From: Castanea sativa | Lineage: Eukaryota > Streptophyta > Magnoliopsida > Fagales > Fagaceae | Length of the DNA: 64,000 nt | NCBI RefSeq assembly: GCF_040712315.1 | Contig: NC_134020.1 | Coordinates: 33,887,751-33,951,750 of the forward strand | Reading direction: 5' to 3' | Shown: positions 47,455 through 60,263 of the stretch, piece by piece | Layout of the letters: each line of letters starts with the position of its first letter | Numbering within the stretch: position 1 is the stretch's first letter | Program-made: the position numbers and the translations under genes | Notes under the pieces: generated by a model | What the model was told of the DNA's origin: nothing | The model's database searches: none | Seen by the model: only the letters and a program-made list of their open reading frames with translations

Positions 47455-47763
47455 TGTTGTACTTTCATTCTACTACTACTGGAAAGTAGAGGCGAGTAGT
47501 GCGGCACAGTAGACTACTGCTGCTGCTACCCCGTAGAAGAAAGAGATAGAGAGAGAGAAAGAGAGGTCCAACTAAATGGTCAAAGAAAACCCCATCATAA
47601 CAACACCCTTTCTTCTCTTCACAGTACAGGGTTGTTGGATATATATGTGGCGTATATATGAGGCCCTCTCTTGCCCTCTGTAAGAGAGAGAGAGAGTGAG
47701 AGAGCCCTTTATTATCCTCCTCTTCTAGTACAAAATTACATCGTCTCCCGAAATATCTGTGAA

Positions 47764-47789
<26 letters not shown>
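47764..47789 (+). repeat. (GA)n microsatellite in the putative MIR319 leader
   Basis: About thirteen GA units; a shorter run lies at about 47684-47703. Confidence 0.95.
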
Positions 47790-47794
<5 letters not shown>

Positions 47795-48212
47795 AAAGAA
47801 AAAGAAAATTCCACTTTTCTTTTTTCCTCTTCCTTATTTATTTTTTATTACTTCTGTTTTAGTATTTATATGTTTGCCAGATTGGTAGATTAGCCACATT
47901 CAATCGCTTTCCCTTCTCTGACTCCCATGAAAGACAGTGACATTTCCTCTCCTCAAACTTCTCTTCCGCAATTTTTGCAACTCTTTCTCTCTCTCAACTT
48001 TCTGTTTTTTTCAATATAAGTTCAATTTTAACCCCTTTCATACACTTTTTTTTTCCTCATATTGTATTATGTATTATGATTTGTGAGCTCTTTGCTTTCT
48101 TGCCATGGATTATTTTTTTTTTTGTGGGTGTTTTTCCTTTTTCACATGAAAGTGCAGCTGATCACTGTTCAAGCATCAGATTTAGGGTTGGTGAGGAAGC
48201 AAAGAAGAGTCA

Positions 48213-48305
48213 ATGGAGCCATTGTGTCAGTGTAAGTTAGCTCGTAACTGTCCTTCTTGTTTACTCTTTCATTCTTTCGTCCTTTATTTTCACTCAATTT
48301 CATAA
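48213..48305 (+). other. 30-residue ORF in the putative pri-miR319 leader, with an overlapping splice-donor-like site
   Basis: An ATG opens a 30-codon frame (MEPLCQCKLARNCPSC...). AGTGTAAGTT at 48229 resembles a splice donor, which would cut the frame after six codons. It may be chance; some plant pri-miRNAs encode short peptides, but nothing here proves that. Confidence 0.25.
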
Positions 48306-49364
48306 GCCCTCTGTTTTGTGTGAAGAAAAAACATCTTATTTTAGTTTTTGGACGAGCAAAAACTTGAAGATTTAAGTCCTTACTGAAGCTATTCTAAAAT
48401 CTTAGTGTCAGTTTTAGGAATCAAAAAGATTTAAGTCCTGAATACACGGTTAATTAGGATTCAGAAAGCATGATCATATGTGACTTGGTTTATAGTTTTA
48501 GATCTGCATTGTCTGATCTGATTTTCTGTTGAGTGGTGTTGGTTGATCTAGGCTGGAGTAGGTTATATGGCATTGTATTGACTGGTCTTGGTTTGTTACA
48601 CTTAGGGTTAGGGTTCATTCATGCAAACATTTTTCCTTTTAAGAAAGAAAACAAAGAAGAGCAGCTTGATTCTATAGGTCTAGGGCTCTAGATGTTGTGA
48701 TCTTTCCGGGAAATTGGTGTCACTATCTGGTTTTTATCGAAGTTCTGGACTTTTCCTTGATGTCTTATTGCGTTGGACCTTTGCCTGATGCCTCAGAGGA
48801 TAGTAATGTTTGTTGGAAGCATCAGGTTTAACAAAATGTAGAATTTTTACCTGTAATTTTAACACTAAATAATGGTTAAAGACCCTAGTTACTTGTGCAT
48901 CGGCTTCTCCATGGGGCATACTAACAAACCAATTACTATGTTAATGGTTTGATTTGGCATGAAACACAAGCACTAAGTAAGTCCGTGTGAATGGATCAAA
49001 CAGAATAACTGATTTCTTACCTTATCTTTTTTTTCAATTGAAAAGTTGATTAACCTGGTAAGCTTATAGCATTTAGGGTATCATAGATTAAGACATGTGT
49101 CTAGATCATCATAAATTATTCATTAAAATGCATCATTTAAGTTGTCAAAGATTACAATATAGGTGGTCTTTACAGCATTTCTGCACCTCTAGCTTTATTG
49201 TTATGTAGTATTTTATTTTTCGAGTCGTGAACGTATGACCTATTTGTCTGTTTTATTCCTTTTTTCTTTTCTTTTCTGAATTAGCATAACATACCCAATT
49301 TCAATTTTCATTGATGTTGAGAATTATATAATAGCATGTATTTGTTTTACATATGTTCATAAAG

Positions 49365-49560
49365 GGTGGTTTAAGAGAGCTTCCTTCAGTCCACTCATGG
49401 ATAGATAAAGGGTTTGAATTAGCTGCCGACTCATTCATTCAAACACAATAGAAAGGGACTGATTTTACTACTGTGGATGTGTGAATGATGCGGGAGATAA
49501 AATTCATCCTTTGCTTTTCTTTGCTTGGACTGAAGGGAGCTCCCTTCTACTACTATCTTC
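49365..49560 (+). ncRNA. MIR319: miR319 precursor hairpin
   Basis: The 3' arm contains TTGGACTGAAGGGAGCTCCC at 49525-49544, which is the conserved plant miR319 sequence. The 5' arm carries the expected partner AGAGCTTCCTTCAGTCCACTC less its last base at 49376-49396, as in known miR319* strands. The arms are about 170 bases apart, the long-hairpin size usual for this family, and mirrored ATTCATTC / GTGAATGA tracts extend the stem. miR319 is known to cut mRNAs of class II TCP transcription factors and so controls leaf growth and senescence. The nearby TATA-like element and GA-rich leader fit an independent polymerase II transcript with the hairpin about 2 kb downstream, possibly after splicing. 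Confidence 0.95.
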
Positions 49561-51290
49561 ATTAGCTTCTTCACCTGGTTTGTATGGTCATAGGCATATT
49601 TATTGTCATGACAATTTGTAAATTTCTTTATAGGAAATTTGGTAATTTTCTTTATACCCTTTAGTTTCTTTTGTGTTAGACGCTTAATTTTTGCTCTCCC
49701 CCCCCCCCCTCCCCATATAGCACAAACTTGAGGGTATTAAGGTCTGTCACTCAACTCTCGTTTAAATCCCTTGTGTTGGTGAACTGGAATAATGCTTCTG
49801 CTCCTGGCTGTGGTTTCAATTTTATTATTTTTGTGTTAAATATTTTACTATATATTTGTAAGTATGCTTATAGGGGAGATATTGCTTATTAAAATTGAAA
49901 TCGTATACAGGGGATAATGATTTTGGAATAATTGTATTCCAGACACAATGGGTCGCATACTTAATTTCACAATTTATTACTTATTAAAATTGTATTCACA
50001 TAACTAATTTCACAACTTATTACTTATTAAAATTGTATACAGAAAATATTGTCTTTGAAATAATTTTCGCATATCTAATTTCACAACTTATTTAGCAGCA
50101 CACTGTCTTACCGCTACACAACACTTCTCATAGACAAGTCAAAATAAGTTGAGAAGGGGGGGGGACTGTTGTTTTTTATATCCTTTTCTTTGTTTTTCCT
50201 CATCTAATTTGTTCTTCTTTCGCACATTTTATTCTCTGCAAAATATTACCAGACTATAATTGTCCTTTCTAACTATGCCATGAATGATGAAGTTGCCCTC
50301 AATTGAGAGTTACAAGTCTAGGGCCATACATTTCATTTATTTGGGTAATGGTACTTTTTCGTATGAGAATGTTTGTGACGGTCAATGTTGGTAAAAGAAG
50401 CAAAAACAAATTGTTTGTCCAAATGGCTCGTCCAGTTCCACTTCCATTTGTTACACAGACAGAATTAAATTGTGGGGGGTTTTGGGGCTTTAAGCTCTAG
50501 GGAGAAACTGATATGTCAATATCAGTTACGTAAAGAGATTCAGTGGCAACCAATATAGCTCTGCAAAGCAATTCCTATGGTCAGGGCTAGCCTGGACACT
50601 GGAAAAAAGGTCACATCTTGTCAAAGTATGGAGAAGTTAATTTTATATACCACTGGGAAAAGCTGATGAAAAAGATCATCGATATGTTATTATAAAAACT
50701 TGTTTGTTTTTATTGTTTGGGGAAAGTATTGTTAGTGAGAACTGGGAGCGAGTTGTCTTTATTCTTTTGGCCAGGTTTTTGTATGCTGCGCATGGCATTT
50801 AATATTTTGGGGTTGCGTTGGCATCATAAAACCCGCCTCTTCTCCAACTCCAAGTGGGGCTAAATGCAGGTCTAAGCAGTGGTTGGAACTTGGAGCTATG
50901 GTGGGCTTGTTGACATTCGTGAGGGTCTATTATATTTCTATATATATATATATACTTTTTATATTGCTTCATACAATGTTGTCATTCTTTGTGTATGTTT
51001 TTGAAAAAAGAAACTAACCGAAAAAATCTAGGACCACATACTACAGTAGCCTCTACATTTTAGACACCCTAGCTAAGCTAACATCTTAATTTATTTATTA
51101 TTTTATTTATTAATTATTTTTTATTTTTATCTCCCAAACCCAAAAAATCTTAAATGCTAACCATTATTTTTTTTTGGAAAAGCAAAACTTAGGAATTAGG
51201 TTCTTAATTGAAATTTATCACATGGTTGTACTTGTATCCATGAATACAACAAATTCATGAATACAACAAAAAGAGTCTTATCTTTATTAA
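49561..51290. other. Downstream of MIR319, no gene seen
   Basis: AT-rich with C-run (about 49699-49712) and G-run (about 50156-50164). The block 50280-50960 is less AT-rich and could be the 3' part of a transcript or an old repeat; I found no domain. Confidence 0.5.
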
Positions 51291-51609
51291 GAAAAATTAT
51301 ATTTAATCAACTAATGAATCACATATTTTACTTTAATTGGATAACCGAAAAAATAAAGTACTATATATACCTAAACGTGTTGTATATTCAAGTTTTATCC
51401 TGGATGAAAAACCTTAAATCTGAGTAGTTGTTAGAAAAATTATATTTAATCAACCAATGAATCACATTTTATTTTAATTGGATAACCAAAAAAATAAAGT
51501 ACCATATATATATACCTAAACGTGTTGTATATTCAAGTTTTATACGGGATGTTTCTCAGAAAAAACATTTTATCCGCAATGAAAAACCTTAAATCTGAGT
51601 AGTTGTTAG
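51291..51609. repeat. Tandem duplication, 143 bp and 176 bp copies
   Basis: Copy 1 is 51291-51433 and copy 2 is 51434-51609. Both start GAAAAATTATATTTAATCAA and end TCTGAGTAGTTGTTAG. Copy 2 keeps about 33 bp (TACGGGATGTTTCTCAGAAA...) that copy 1 lacks; TTTTAT flanks the gap, suggesting a microhomology deletion in copy 1. Confidence 0.9.
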
Positions 51610-53539
51610 ATATAAACATTTAGATCAAATCTATTTAAGTATTTTTCCGCCAAAAAAGAATCTATATATTTTTTATTATGAAGAGGAAAACGTAGAATAA
51701 GCCTTTATTATTATTATTTATTTTGGAACTTGAATAAGCCTTTATTATGTACACATTTTTTTGGTTGAACAAGCTTATATTATAACTCATATGCACAAAA
51801 CCTTAATGTGTGTGACTATGAACGACGTATTTTCTGGTCATTTACAGCCAGCAGTGAGTCATTCTCGAAAGCTGATGGGTCACCCTGAAAGGCAATGCTT
51901 TTTTTCTTGGGCTAAACGCTGAAATCACTCCTCACTAAAACACCAAAGGCTCATTTCATTTGTTTAATAACTGTGCGTGTGCATAAAGAAGTGACTAAAC
52001 GTACTTTTTTTTTTTGAGAAAAGACTAAACGTACTCTCAGCTAAAGAAAAAAAAGCCCTACATTAAACGTACTTAAAAAAGTATAAAGCCAATGCCTAAG
52101 TGTGTAGATCGAGGAAACAAGTACAGTTGAACTGGTTTTTATAATGTTATTACTCGAGTAATGGGAATGCGTTTTGCTTAACTTATTAAAGCATGACTTG
52201 TCCTTCTTTGAATCATTTCTTTAATTCTATTCCAGCTTAAAGGTGAGAGAGATCAAAGGTCTGTGATATCAGGCTTTTGAGCGACTTATTTTATTGGCTT
52301 TTTGATCTCATTTTAATTTGTTATTGCATGAACCTGCCGCCCCTTGTCGTTCTCCTTTTTTGTTGTTGTTTTGGTGCATGGCATATGTTTAAAAACATGA
52401 CTTTTCTGGAAATGTATGGGATATAAATTCTTCATGACATCAAATATATTCATATACTCGGATTACTTAAATAAATGGCATGATAAAGGGTGTCAACTTA
52501 TAACATTTACTTTTAATGATTGTCTCTTATTATTATACCAAAACATTAATTAGTTAGCTAAGTTTGCTAACAGGAATATTTATCCACCAGTTTTATATAT
52601 TTTTTTGGATATTTTTTTGGAAGGGAAAAGGTCATTTTATTGAGTTATATTATTATGACCATGGTTTTTCGCTATTTTTTGATTAAATACGCTTTAGTAG
52701 CCTATTTTTTGGTTTATCAACTGTTTAAAAAAGTTTTAAAAAAGAAAAGAAAAGAAAAAAACTGTCTGAAAAAGTGATATTTTACCTGAAATCATATGCT
52801 AGTACTTTTCAGCCCTACATTGTAAAACATTTTACTTCGTTTTTCTATTTGCAGAATTTATTTTCTGATTAATCTGAAGGACTCCTTTTTTTTTATTTTC
52901 TATTTTTCTGTATTTTGATGTATAAAAGCTCTCAGTTGCAGTGCTTGTACGCAGCTTAAGCTGCCAGGGTCATTTATAGGTTCAGGCTGTGCTAGTCTCT
53001 TCTGTGCGTTGACTGCTTTCAGTTTGGATGAATGATATTTCTTTACATCTTAAAAAAGAAAAAATAATAAAAAGAAAAAAGAAAGCCCTTTCCCCTCTCT
53101 CCACTGTAGAAAGATGAAGATAGGCACCTGATACAACTCAAAAGTGAGTCAAGTGGCTGTAAAACCACTGTATATTAATTATGTGGTCCTCTCAATTTTT
53201 TTGGTAGTATATAATCATTACCAGTTCATATATATAATCGTACTAGTTAATAATTTTTCATATTGAGTGAGAACATCATATTCTAAAAATGTTTTGTTTT
53301 AGTACAGGAGGTATTACATATTGACATACCTTTCTTGTAACATTTGACTTGAAACGTGCTCCAATTGAAATTTTGTAGTGTTCTCAAAAGTTTGAAGTCG
53401 GTACCTATTTTATGCCATTTGAAATTGTATGCCAAAAACTTTCATAGATACAAGTTGACAGTACTTATTTTATTCATAAATCAGTACTATTTTATTACCT
53501 CTCAAAAAAAAAAAAAAATTGATGGTCATTTATATAAAG
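51610..53539. other. Intergenic, no gene seen
   Basis: AT-rich. The segment about 52920-53040 is slightly richer in GC and could be an exon or repeat remnant, but carries no supportable frame. Confidence 0.5.
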
Positions 53540-53880
53540 ATAAAATTTCGCTACAAAATTAGTTGTAGATTAAGATTACAACTTTCTTTTAAAAAATTAA
53601 CATTATTACATAATTTAAAAATCAAACTGTTGAATTGCATGTTTTTCACGTTCTTAATATGCATGTCAAATTATGATTTATATTTTATATATAATTTTAA
53701 ACTATAAAAACTTGTTGTTTAAACATTTTATTGAAGATATAACTATTGAAGACAACTATTAATTTTTAATTCTACAGAAATTTTGCAAGTATGAAGAATA
53801 TAAAAAGAAAATGTAATTCAATAAAAATTCATCTTTAATAAAAAGATATTGAGTAAAGTTCGTTATATTTAATTCTATAG
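53540..53880. mobile_element. Foldback element, family D, second copy
   Basis: Shares with 14164-14492 the order GTTGAATTGCAT, ACGTTCTTAATA, CATGTCAAATT, then GATATTGAGTAAAGTT at the right. Left end is more diverged. Confidence 0.6.
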
Positions 53881-56640
53881 TTAAACTTTGTCATTTAAAA
53901 AATTTGAAAAATATATTATTTATTTTAACCATCTAATTTTACAATGCTGTATTAATTAATTTTTGCATCACATGGGTATATTATTGTTAATACACTAAAT
54001 ATATGGTGGTTTTACATGTATATAAGAAAGTTTTAAAAAATAATTAAAAAGAATTTAAGTATTTTGTTTGAGAAATTTTTTTTAAAATTTTTAAAATTAA
54101 TAATCTATTACTCTTTGGTTTTGAATACAATAGAAGTCGTCTAGAAATAGATTTTCATTGAATTTAGGAATTAATTTTTTTATACATAATAAATTTCCTA
54201 AAAGCAATATTATATTTTTCTATAGCCATATTGGGCTATATTATTAAAGTTTATATTACAGTTATCTTTGGTGGCTAACCCTAGCAATACATACCTCATT
54301 AGAAAGTGAGCTAATAACCTAAGTTTTCTCCATGGAAAAAACCTGATATTGTCATTAAACCATAGAGTTTTATTCCTTTTTTAAAAGAGTTTATGGTTTG
54401 TTTTTAGGGATACTTTTGGATATATCGAAGAAATCCAGGGATTTTAGTGATGTCGAAAATATTGGTGACTATATCTTTCGAGTTAACTGATTTAGAATAA
54501 GCCCTAGGTCTTGGCAAAAGTCCAATTAATTATCTGTACTGATTACATGGTTAGCTAGCTGTTGTTTTTTCTTACTTTTATTAATTATAAATTAAAATAA
54601 TTTTGAATGAAAAGAAATTTTACCTTGAATGAAACTTTGTTACTGTTCAGAGATATATTAGCCCATTAGCATAAGATCAAACCTAATTTTACTTTGTGTG
54701 CAAGTCAGGTTTCTGTACTAAAAGTCTTTTAGTCTAGGGTTTAGTTTATTATATATACACATGTTATGGGTTATTGTAATACATGATTTATGCTACACTC
54801 TAATATATTATTAATATAGCCCTTTAGGATTTCTTCCATGAATGTAGGTCATTAGGTTAAATCACTTATCCATATTAGCATATTCAATGTGGTGTTACAA
54901 ATGGGATTAGAAATTTTTGAAATGTTAGTAGTATTTCAAATTCAATTGTTTTAAACTCTGTTACAAAATATTGTTATTAATAGATATTGATATTTTTCTT
55001 TTCATCTAATCAAAGGTGTTATAAAAATCAAACAATTTTATATTTAAAATCTTAGTAATATGAGAATTTTTACTTTTGTTATTTTTATTATTCATATTTT
55101 AGTAGATCTATGTATTGTGGGTGGGTGAATGATATATCCTGAAAGCATACGGTTCTAGCTACAAGATGATACGCTCAACAACGGATTTCTTCATTTATTT
55201 ATTTGTTTGTTTATTTAAATATTTATTTTTGAAAAAAAAAATGAGCAACTTTAATTCATCAATCAAAGCTGCCAGGCATGTATGGATGGACAGGATGGTA
55301 TTGGGCCACCTTCCTGAATGCCGGATTTTTGGAATCGGAATAAATAGATGTATTATGATTTATTATACTTGAATAAAATTGTTATATAGTCTTTAAAAAT
55401 ATAAGAGTAAATTTAATTAAGTTTAGCTTTTGAAGACCACTACTCTTCAGATTATTGTGGAAATAATTCTAAAAAAAAAAGATTATTGAGGAAATGAGTC
55501 AAATGACATTTACTCACTGCGTTTTGTGATGAACTAAATAGATAAAACCTTACTTTATGAAGCAGTTCCTTTAATTCAATATTTCATTTTTAAAAAAAAA
55601 ATCTTAATCAAACTAATTTTGTTCTTAAGAACTAGTTAAATCTGACTGTTAAACTTACATTAATCAACTTTACCAATAAATTCATCCTCCCCCTACTCGA
55701 GTGAAACTACTGGGTGGAGCTGAAAATGTCAAACTTATCAACTAAACTTGGAGGGAGGAAAAATGGATCCTCAAGGCCGAAGGCCTAATGCTCAGTAATG
55801 GGTTGGCGCCCAAGCTCAACAAACTTGTAGACAAGCCTTTGGTCCAATACCTAGCCCTAAGTAAGGGCATAGACGATGCGATTATGGGAATATTTATCAC
55901 CGCACCGCAAGGTGCGGTTTGCCCAAATCCTCACCTTATCTTTCCTTAATTGATCGGTCACCTCAACGGGGTGGTTTGATCAATGCTAAGCTGGGCCTTT
56001 TTTTTAATAAAAAAATTGGGCTAGTTTGGCCCCTTTGAGTTTTCTTTGTATGTTTTAGGCTAATTTAGAGTAGCCCATTGGGTTTTTATTTGTGGAAGGA
56101 AAAAAGTTAGGTATAAACTTGTTTGTAGTCAATTGCTTCAATTCTATTTAATATCTTTCTACTGGATGTGAATATTGACAAATTTACCATTGAAGTATAT
56201 TTTCTTATTATATCCTCTATGTTTGCAAAGTTTCTAGAAAATAAAAAAAAATAGTAGTTATGTCACCAATTAAATGGTTAAATTTTAAGTTTTTGCAGTC
56301 TAAAGTAATATATAGAAAATAAGTTTATGGTTTGAATAGTAAATAATATGCGATTAGCATGAAGTTTGGCATGCGTTTCCAATAGTTAAAATTTTAAAAC
56401 ATGTAGTTATATTAATTTATTTATACGGAGTTATAGCTATTTACGATCTTACCATCATGTTTGTATCCAAAACTCTGTCCTTGTGAAAAGATTCATTTTT
56501 TATATTTATTAAATCAACTACTTGATGGGTTGGTTTTGGGAAAGAATTTAGCATTCAGAGGAAAAAACAATAAAATTTGGGAAAGCATTACTTTTCACGT
56601 GTATACACTTTACTTATTGATGATGCCAAAATTGTCAGTG
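53881..56640. other. Intergenic, no gene seen
   Basis: AT-rich. A GC-richer island at about 55670-55990 has an 8-bp stem ACCGCACC-GCAA-GGTGCGGT (55899-55918) and AAGGCCGAAGGCCT nearby; it may be a transposon relic. Confidence 0.5.
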
Positions 56641-57440
56641 AACCACATAGTCTTCACGTGCTCTAAGTAAGACCTGCACGACACACAAGGAAGAAGAATA
56701 ACTTACGAATGGTACCGGTGTGGTATCGGTCAAAAACCCTCCGACGGTCAAGTTAGAGAAATTTATTTTTCACAACTCTAGAATGCCAGAGTTAGGGTGA
56801 ATTAAGCATACCTTGGTTTGTGATGGTCTTGGGGTTTTTATAGTAGCATAAAGTTGACATTCATTTCTTGGCTTAGAAGATCTTTTCTTGTGGGAGAGAT
56901 CTTCTTTAATTCGCGCATCTTACGGAATCCTTTTCTTGTAGGAGTTTTTTTTATTAGGATTTATTGCGGGGAACAAGATATTTCCTTATATATTCATACG
57001 TGGAGTTCAAGTAAAATACATGATGGACCCGTAAAGAGTTTCTCTTGCCTATGTTAGCTTTAAGTCACCAGCTTCTCATTCTGTCTATGCCTTTTGGTCG
57101 TCTCATAAACGCACCAAGGATCTTGAGGCACACCCGTCAGCTTTATGGCGTCGTTTAAGGGTACACAAGCGAAATCATCAAACACAATTAAGTCTGTCAG
57201 CTTTTACTTAGACTTCAAGAATTACCCTCATTAGCTGCCCCTACTCTATATTCCCGTCAGCTTTAGCTGACGGGTTGTGGAGTTTGATTTGTCGTTCATT
57301 TATCGTGTATAATTTTTTTTTTAAGAAAAAAGAAAGGGGCATTTATTGACTGATTCTTCAAGTAGCCATTATTAAATGTCAGAACACGTGGGTTAACCTA
57401 GTTGGCCTCACTTTTGGACGAGGGTGTTGCTTCGTCTTCC
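56641..57440 (-). repeat. Probable 3' LTR of the Tat element (ends uncertain)
   Basis: On the - strand, CTATAAAAACCCC near 56833-56845 is a good TATA box in the element's own direction, with GACCGATACCACACC downstream. The + strand holds three GTCAGCTTT words at about 57129, 57195 and 57256. Neither edge nor the partner LTR is visible, so the limits are estimates. Confidence 0.5.
57253..57274. repeat. 22-bp near-perfect palindrome
   Basis: CCCGTCAGCT, TT, AGCTGACGGG: ten-base arms with a two-base centre, in the LTR-like region. Confidence 0.9.
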
Positions 57441-57454
57441 GTGCACCTTTCATC

Positions 57455-57466
57455 CTATATATATAC
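57455..57466 (+). promoter_or_regulatory. TATA box for the antisense ORF
   Basis: CTATATATATAC lies about 270 bases before the antisense ORF's ATG and points along the + strand, opposite to the retrotransposon. A CT-rich start-like area follows (CCTCCTCCCTTCATTCCTC). Confidence 0.6.
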
Positions 57467-57735
57467 CTCGCCTCCTCCCTTCATTCCTCTTATTTCAACC
57501 TTGCTGATTTGAGGGAGAGAGCTTGTCATCCTTTTCCGTCGTCCTACTGACCTCGTCGCTTTTGCTGTCGTTGTCTTGCTAAGACCGTCATTCTTCAAGG
57601 GAACATCTACTAATCTTCGCAAGTCTTCCCTCGTTCTCTCTTTATTTCATTTTGTTTTTGGTATTTTGATCTTTACTTCTTTAGAGAGGTCGTCAACTTA
57701 GGTTCTTAGAATACCTCTGTCGCTTATAGGTGTAG

Positions 57736-60052
57736 ATGTCTAGAGAAGCAATGAGTGAGTAGTCGCCAGTCTGTGAGGGAGCGGGCTACGAGGAGGGCTT
57801 CTCCTGGTCGTTTGAGAGAGAGAGCCGTCAGTCCATTCTCCTGGCGAAGAAGAAAGTTATGATGAAGAGGTAGGTGAAGGAGGAGAGGGAGAAGAGGGAA
57901 AAGAGGATGACGAGGACGAGGTTGAGGGTAATAAGGGGGCTACTGAGGAAGATAGTTCAGGAAGCTCAGATGACGGCCACACTCGTCCCTTTATCTTTCC
58001 CAAGATATGGACTGTCAATGATTTCAGGTCAATGATGACACTTAATATTGGAAGGGACCGTTACCAAATCCTTGAAAACATCCTAATTCGTCTCCCTGAG
58101 AAGTTTGAAAAGTGTTATTCGGGGAGAACTGCAGATGTCGGCATGTATGATGCCATGTTTGCTATCGGGCTGAGGCTGCCGCTAACATCGTTACACAGTC
58201 AGTTGGCCAACTTTTTAGGAATATCCGTCAGCTAGATTGATTCCAATGCTTGGAGGATATTCATTGGGGTTGAAATCCTTTAGGGTCGTCTTAACGGCGG
58301 AAATCGTCAGCTTACATTGGATGAGTTCTTTTGGTGCTACTTACCTCAGCACATTGCCTCATCCCAAGGAATATTCCATTTTGCAGCAAGGAAGAAAACA
58401 CTAAGGCTGGTGTCAGACATGCCTGACTCCAATAGGAAGTGGAAGAATATATATGTTTTTGTACAAGGGACGAATTGGGTATGTCGTCCAGAAGAGTGGG
58501 TTACCATGCCTTATGGTTTTGACAACACTTTGGGCATTGTTAAGGAGTCAGATTTAATGTCGTCTCGTCTGCTTTTACTTCGTTTTTTGTCTTTTTAGAT
58601 TTAATGTCGTCTACCTTTTTATTCTGATGATACTATTTGCTTCCTTTTTCAACAAGCGTCCGGCCACGCATAACTGACGAGCAAGAGGAATTCATCTGTC
58701 GGGTCCTTGAAGTTCCATTCGAAGAACGGAAGTGTAGGGACCTGATTACTCTTGATACACTGCATGCCTATTGCGGTGGTTCGGAGCCAACGCCAGCAGC
58801 ATGTAGATTAAACAATTACTCTCGTCGATGTAAGTATTCTGATGTCTTTTTTCCTCGTCACCATCTGTATGTCGTCTATGTATCTAACTTTGTCAGTTGT
58901 CCTTTGCAGAAATGGAGGCAACTAGAATGAGAGCCTTAGTGAGAGCAGCCACTACACGCAAGAAAGAAGAGAAGGAAAAGGAGAAGGGTAAAGAGGTGGC
59001 ATCCTCGTCAACTTTCAAAGTCATTGGGAAGGGGCTACCTAAATGCAAGGCTGAAAGGAAGGAAGACCGTCCTCCTAATAAAGGCAAGGCTACCCTCCCA
59101 ACTGAAAGGGGGTTGAGGTTGTCGTCACCTCCTAAACAAGGTCACGGGATTGGCAAAGGCCTGATGACGGTGACAGGCCCCGTCAGCCAAGAAACCCGTC
59201 GCCTCCTCACCCATAAGGATTACACCGTCGAGATGGTTGAGTCAATCATCAAGGAGATAGACTTCGATCCTTGTGGTGATCAAGAGACCGAGGACTTGGG
59301 GTCGTCAGGTCTTTTTGACCTTTCTAGGGTACGTCTCCTCCCCCTCCCTTAGATACATACACCTTATGACTCTTAATTTTCTAGCTGACAGTTGTCTCAC
59401 TTTGCAGGTGATGGTGCGTATGAAGGCCCTCCAAGATAGGTGTGCTACCGAGGAAGGGGTGATCCATCGCCTTAGGAAATGTAATGATACCCTAATCGAT
59501 AAGCAAGCATAGTACAAGGAGGCCCTTCGCATTCTAAAGAAGGAGGTGGAGAACTTAAAGAAAAAGGTGACGGAAGAGGCCGGCCTTAAAGAGAAGGCGG
59601 ACGCGGCATGGGTAAATTTAGAGAAAGAGCTGACGGCTCTTTATGGGCAGGTGGAGACGGCCAGGGTTTACGCCGTGACAAAGTTCAAGGCTTCACAGGA
59701 GTTTATTGACTCTTGTGCCGTCTATTATGGTGACGGGTTTGAGGACTGCCTAAAACAAGCCCATTCTGTCTACCCAAACTTGGGTTTTTCCAAGGTCAGC
59801 TTGGACAATCCCTAGCCGTCTACTCCAACTAGCGACACTATCTTTGAGGAGAATAACGACTTTACCCGGTCAGAGCGGGATCCAAAGGATGATAGCGTCG
59901 TTCTCGCTCAACCTGTTGTGGAGAAGCCTGATGCTTCTTTAAACCCGTCCCATGAAGCTCAAGATGTTGAAGATCCTACTACTCAAATTGTTCAGGATCC
60001 TCCTACCAAAGATGACGAAAACCCATCAGCCCAGAATGTCCAGGACCCTTAG
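57736..60052 (+). pseudogene. Antisense ORF of the Tat element: Transposase_28-like domain and coiled coil (broken, spliced)
   Basis: After an ATG at 57736 and an early shift, the + strand reads DDGHTRPFIFPKIWTVNDF and then RDRYQILENILIRLPEKFE with GLRLPLTSLHSQLANFLGIS and NAWRIFIGVEIL. This resembles the putative gypsy-type transposon domain (Transposase_28). The frame then breaks at intron-like gaps (about 58550-58655, 58830-58910, 59330-59407; the last ends TTTGCAG). Later exons give a Lys/Glu-rich segment, a coiled coil (LKKEVENLKKKVTEEAGLKE) and an acidic tail ending at 60050-60052. Stops at about 58233, 58279, 59509 and 59813 sit where Gln or Trp would be expected. Function unknown. Confidence 0.7.
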
Positions 60053-60263
60053 CTTTTTTATTTTTCATTACTATGTACTTTGTCCATTTTCTAGATGATG
60101 TTAATGCTCTTTTGGTTTTTGGGCTTTTTATTGTAAACACTTTTTATTCGGTGGCATTTTTCTACGTCTGTTGCTTTAATTGATCTTTATGTGTCTTGAT
60201 TGGATGTGCTTTCTGTCATGTGAATGTGTCCTTAAGGACTATGTACATTTATTTTTTGGATAC

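Noticed and set aside
52920..53040. Possible exon with GC content above its surroundings
   Set aside because: No open frame with a recognisable motif and no convincing splice pair.
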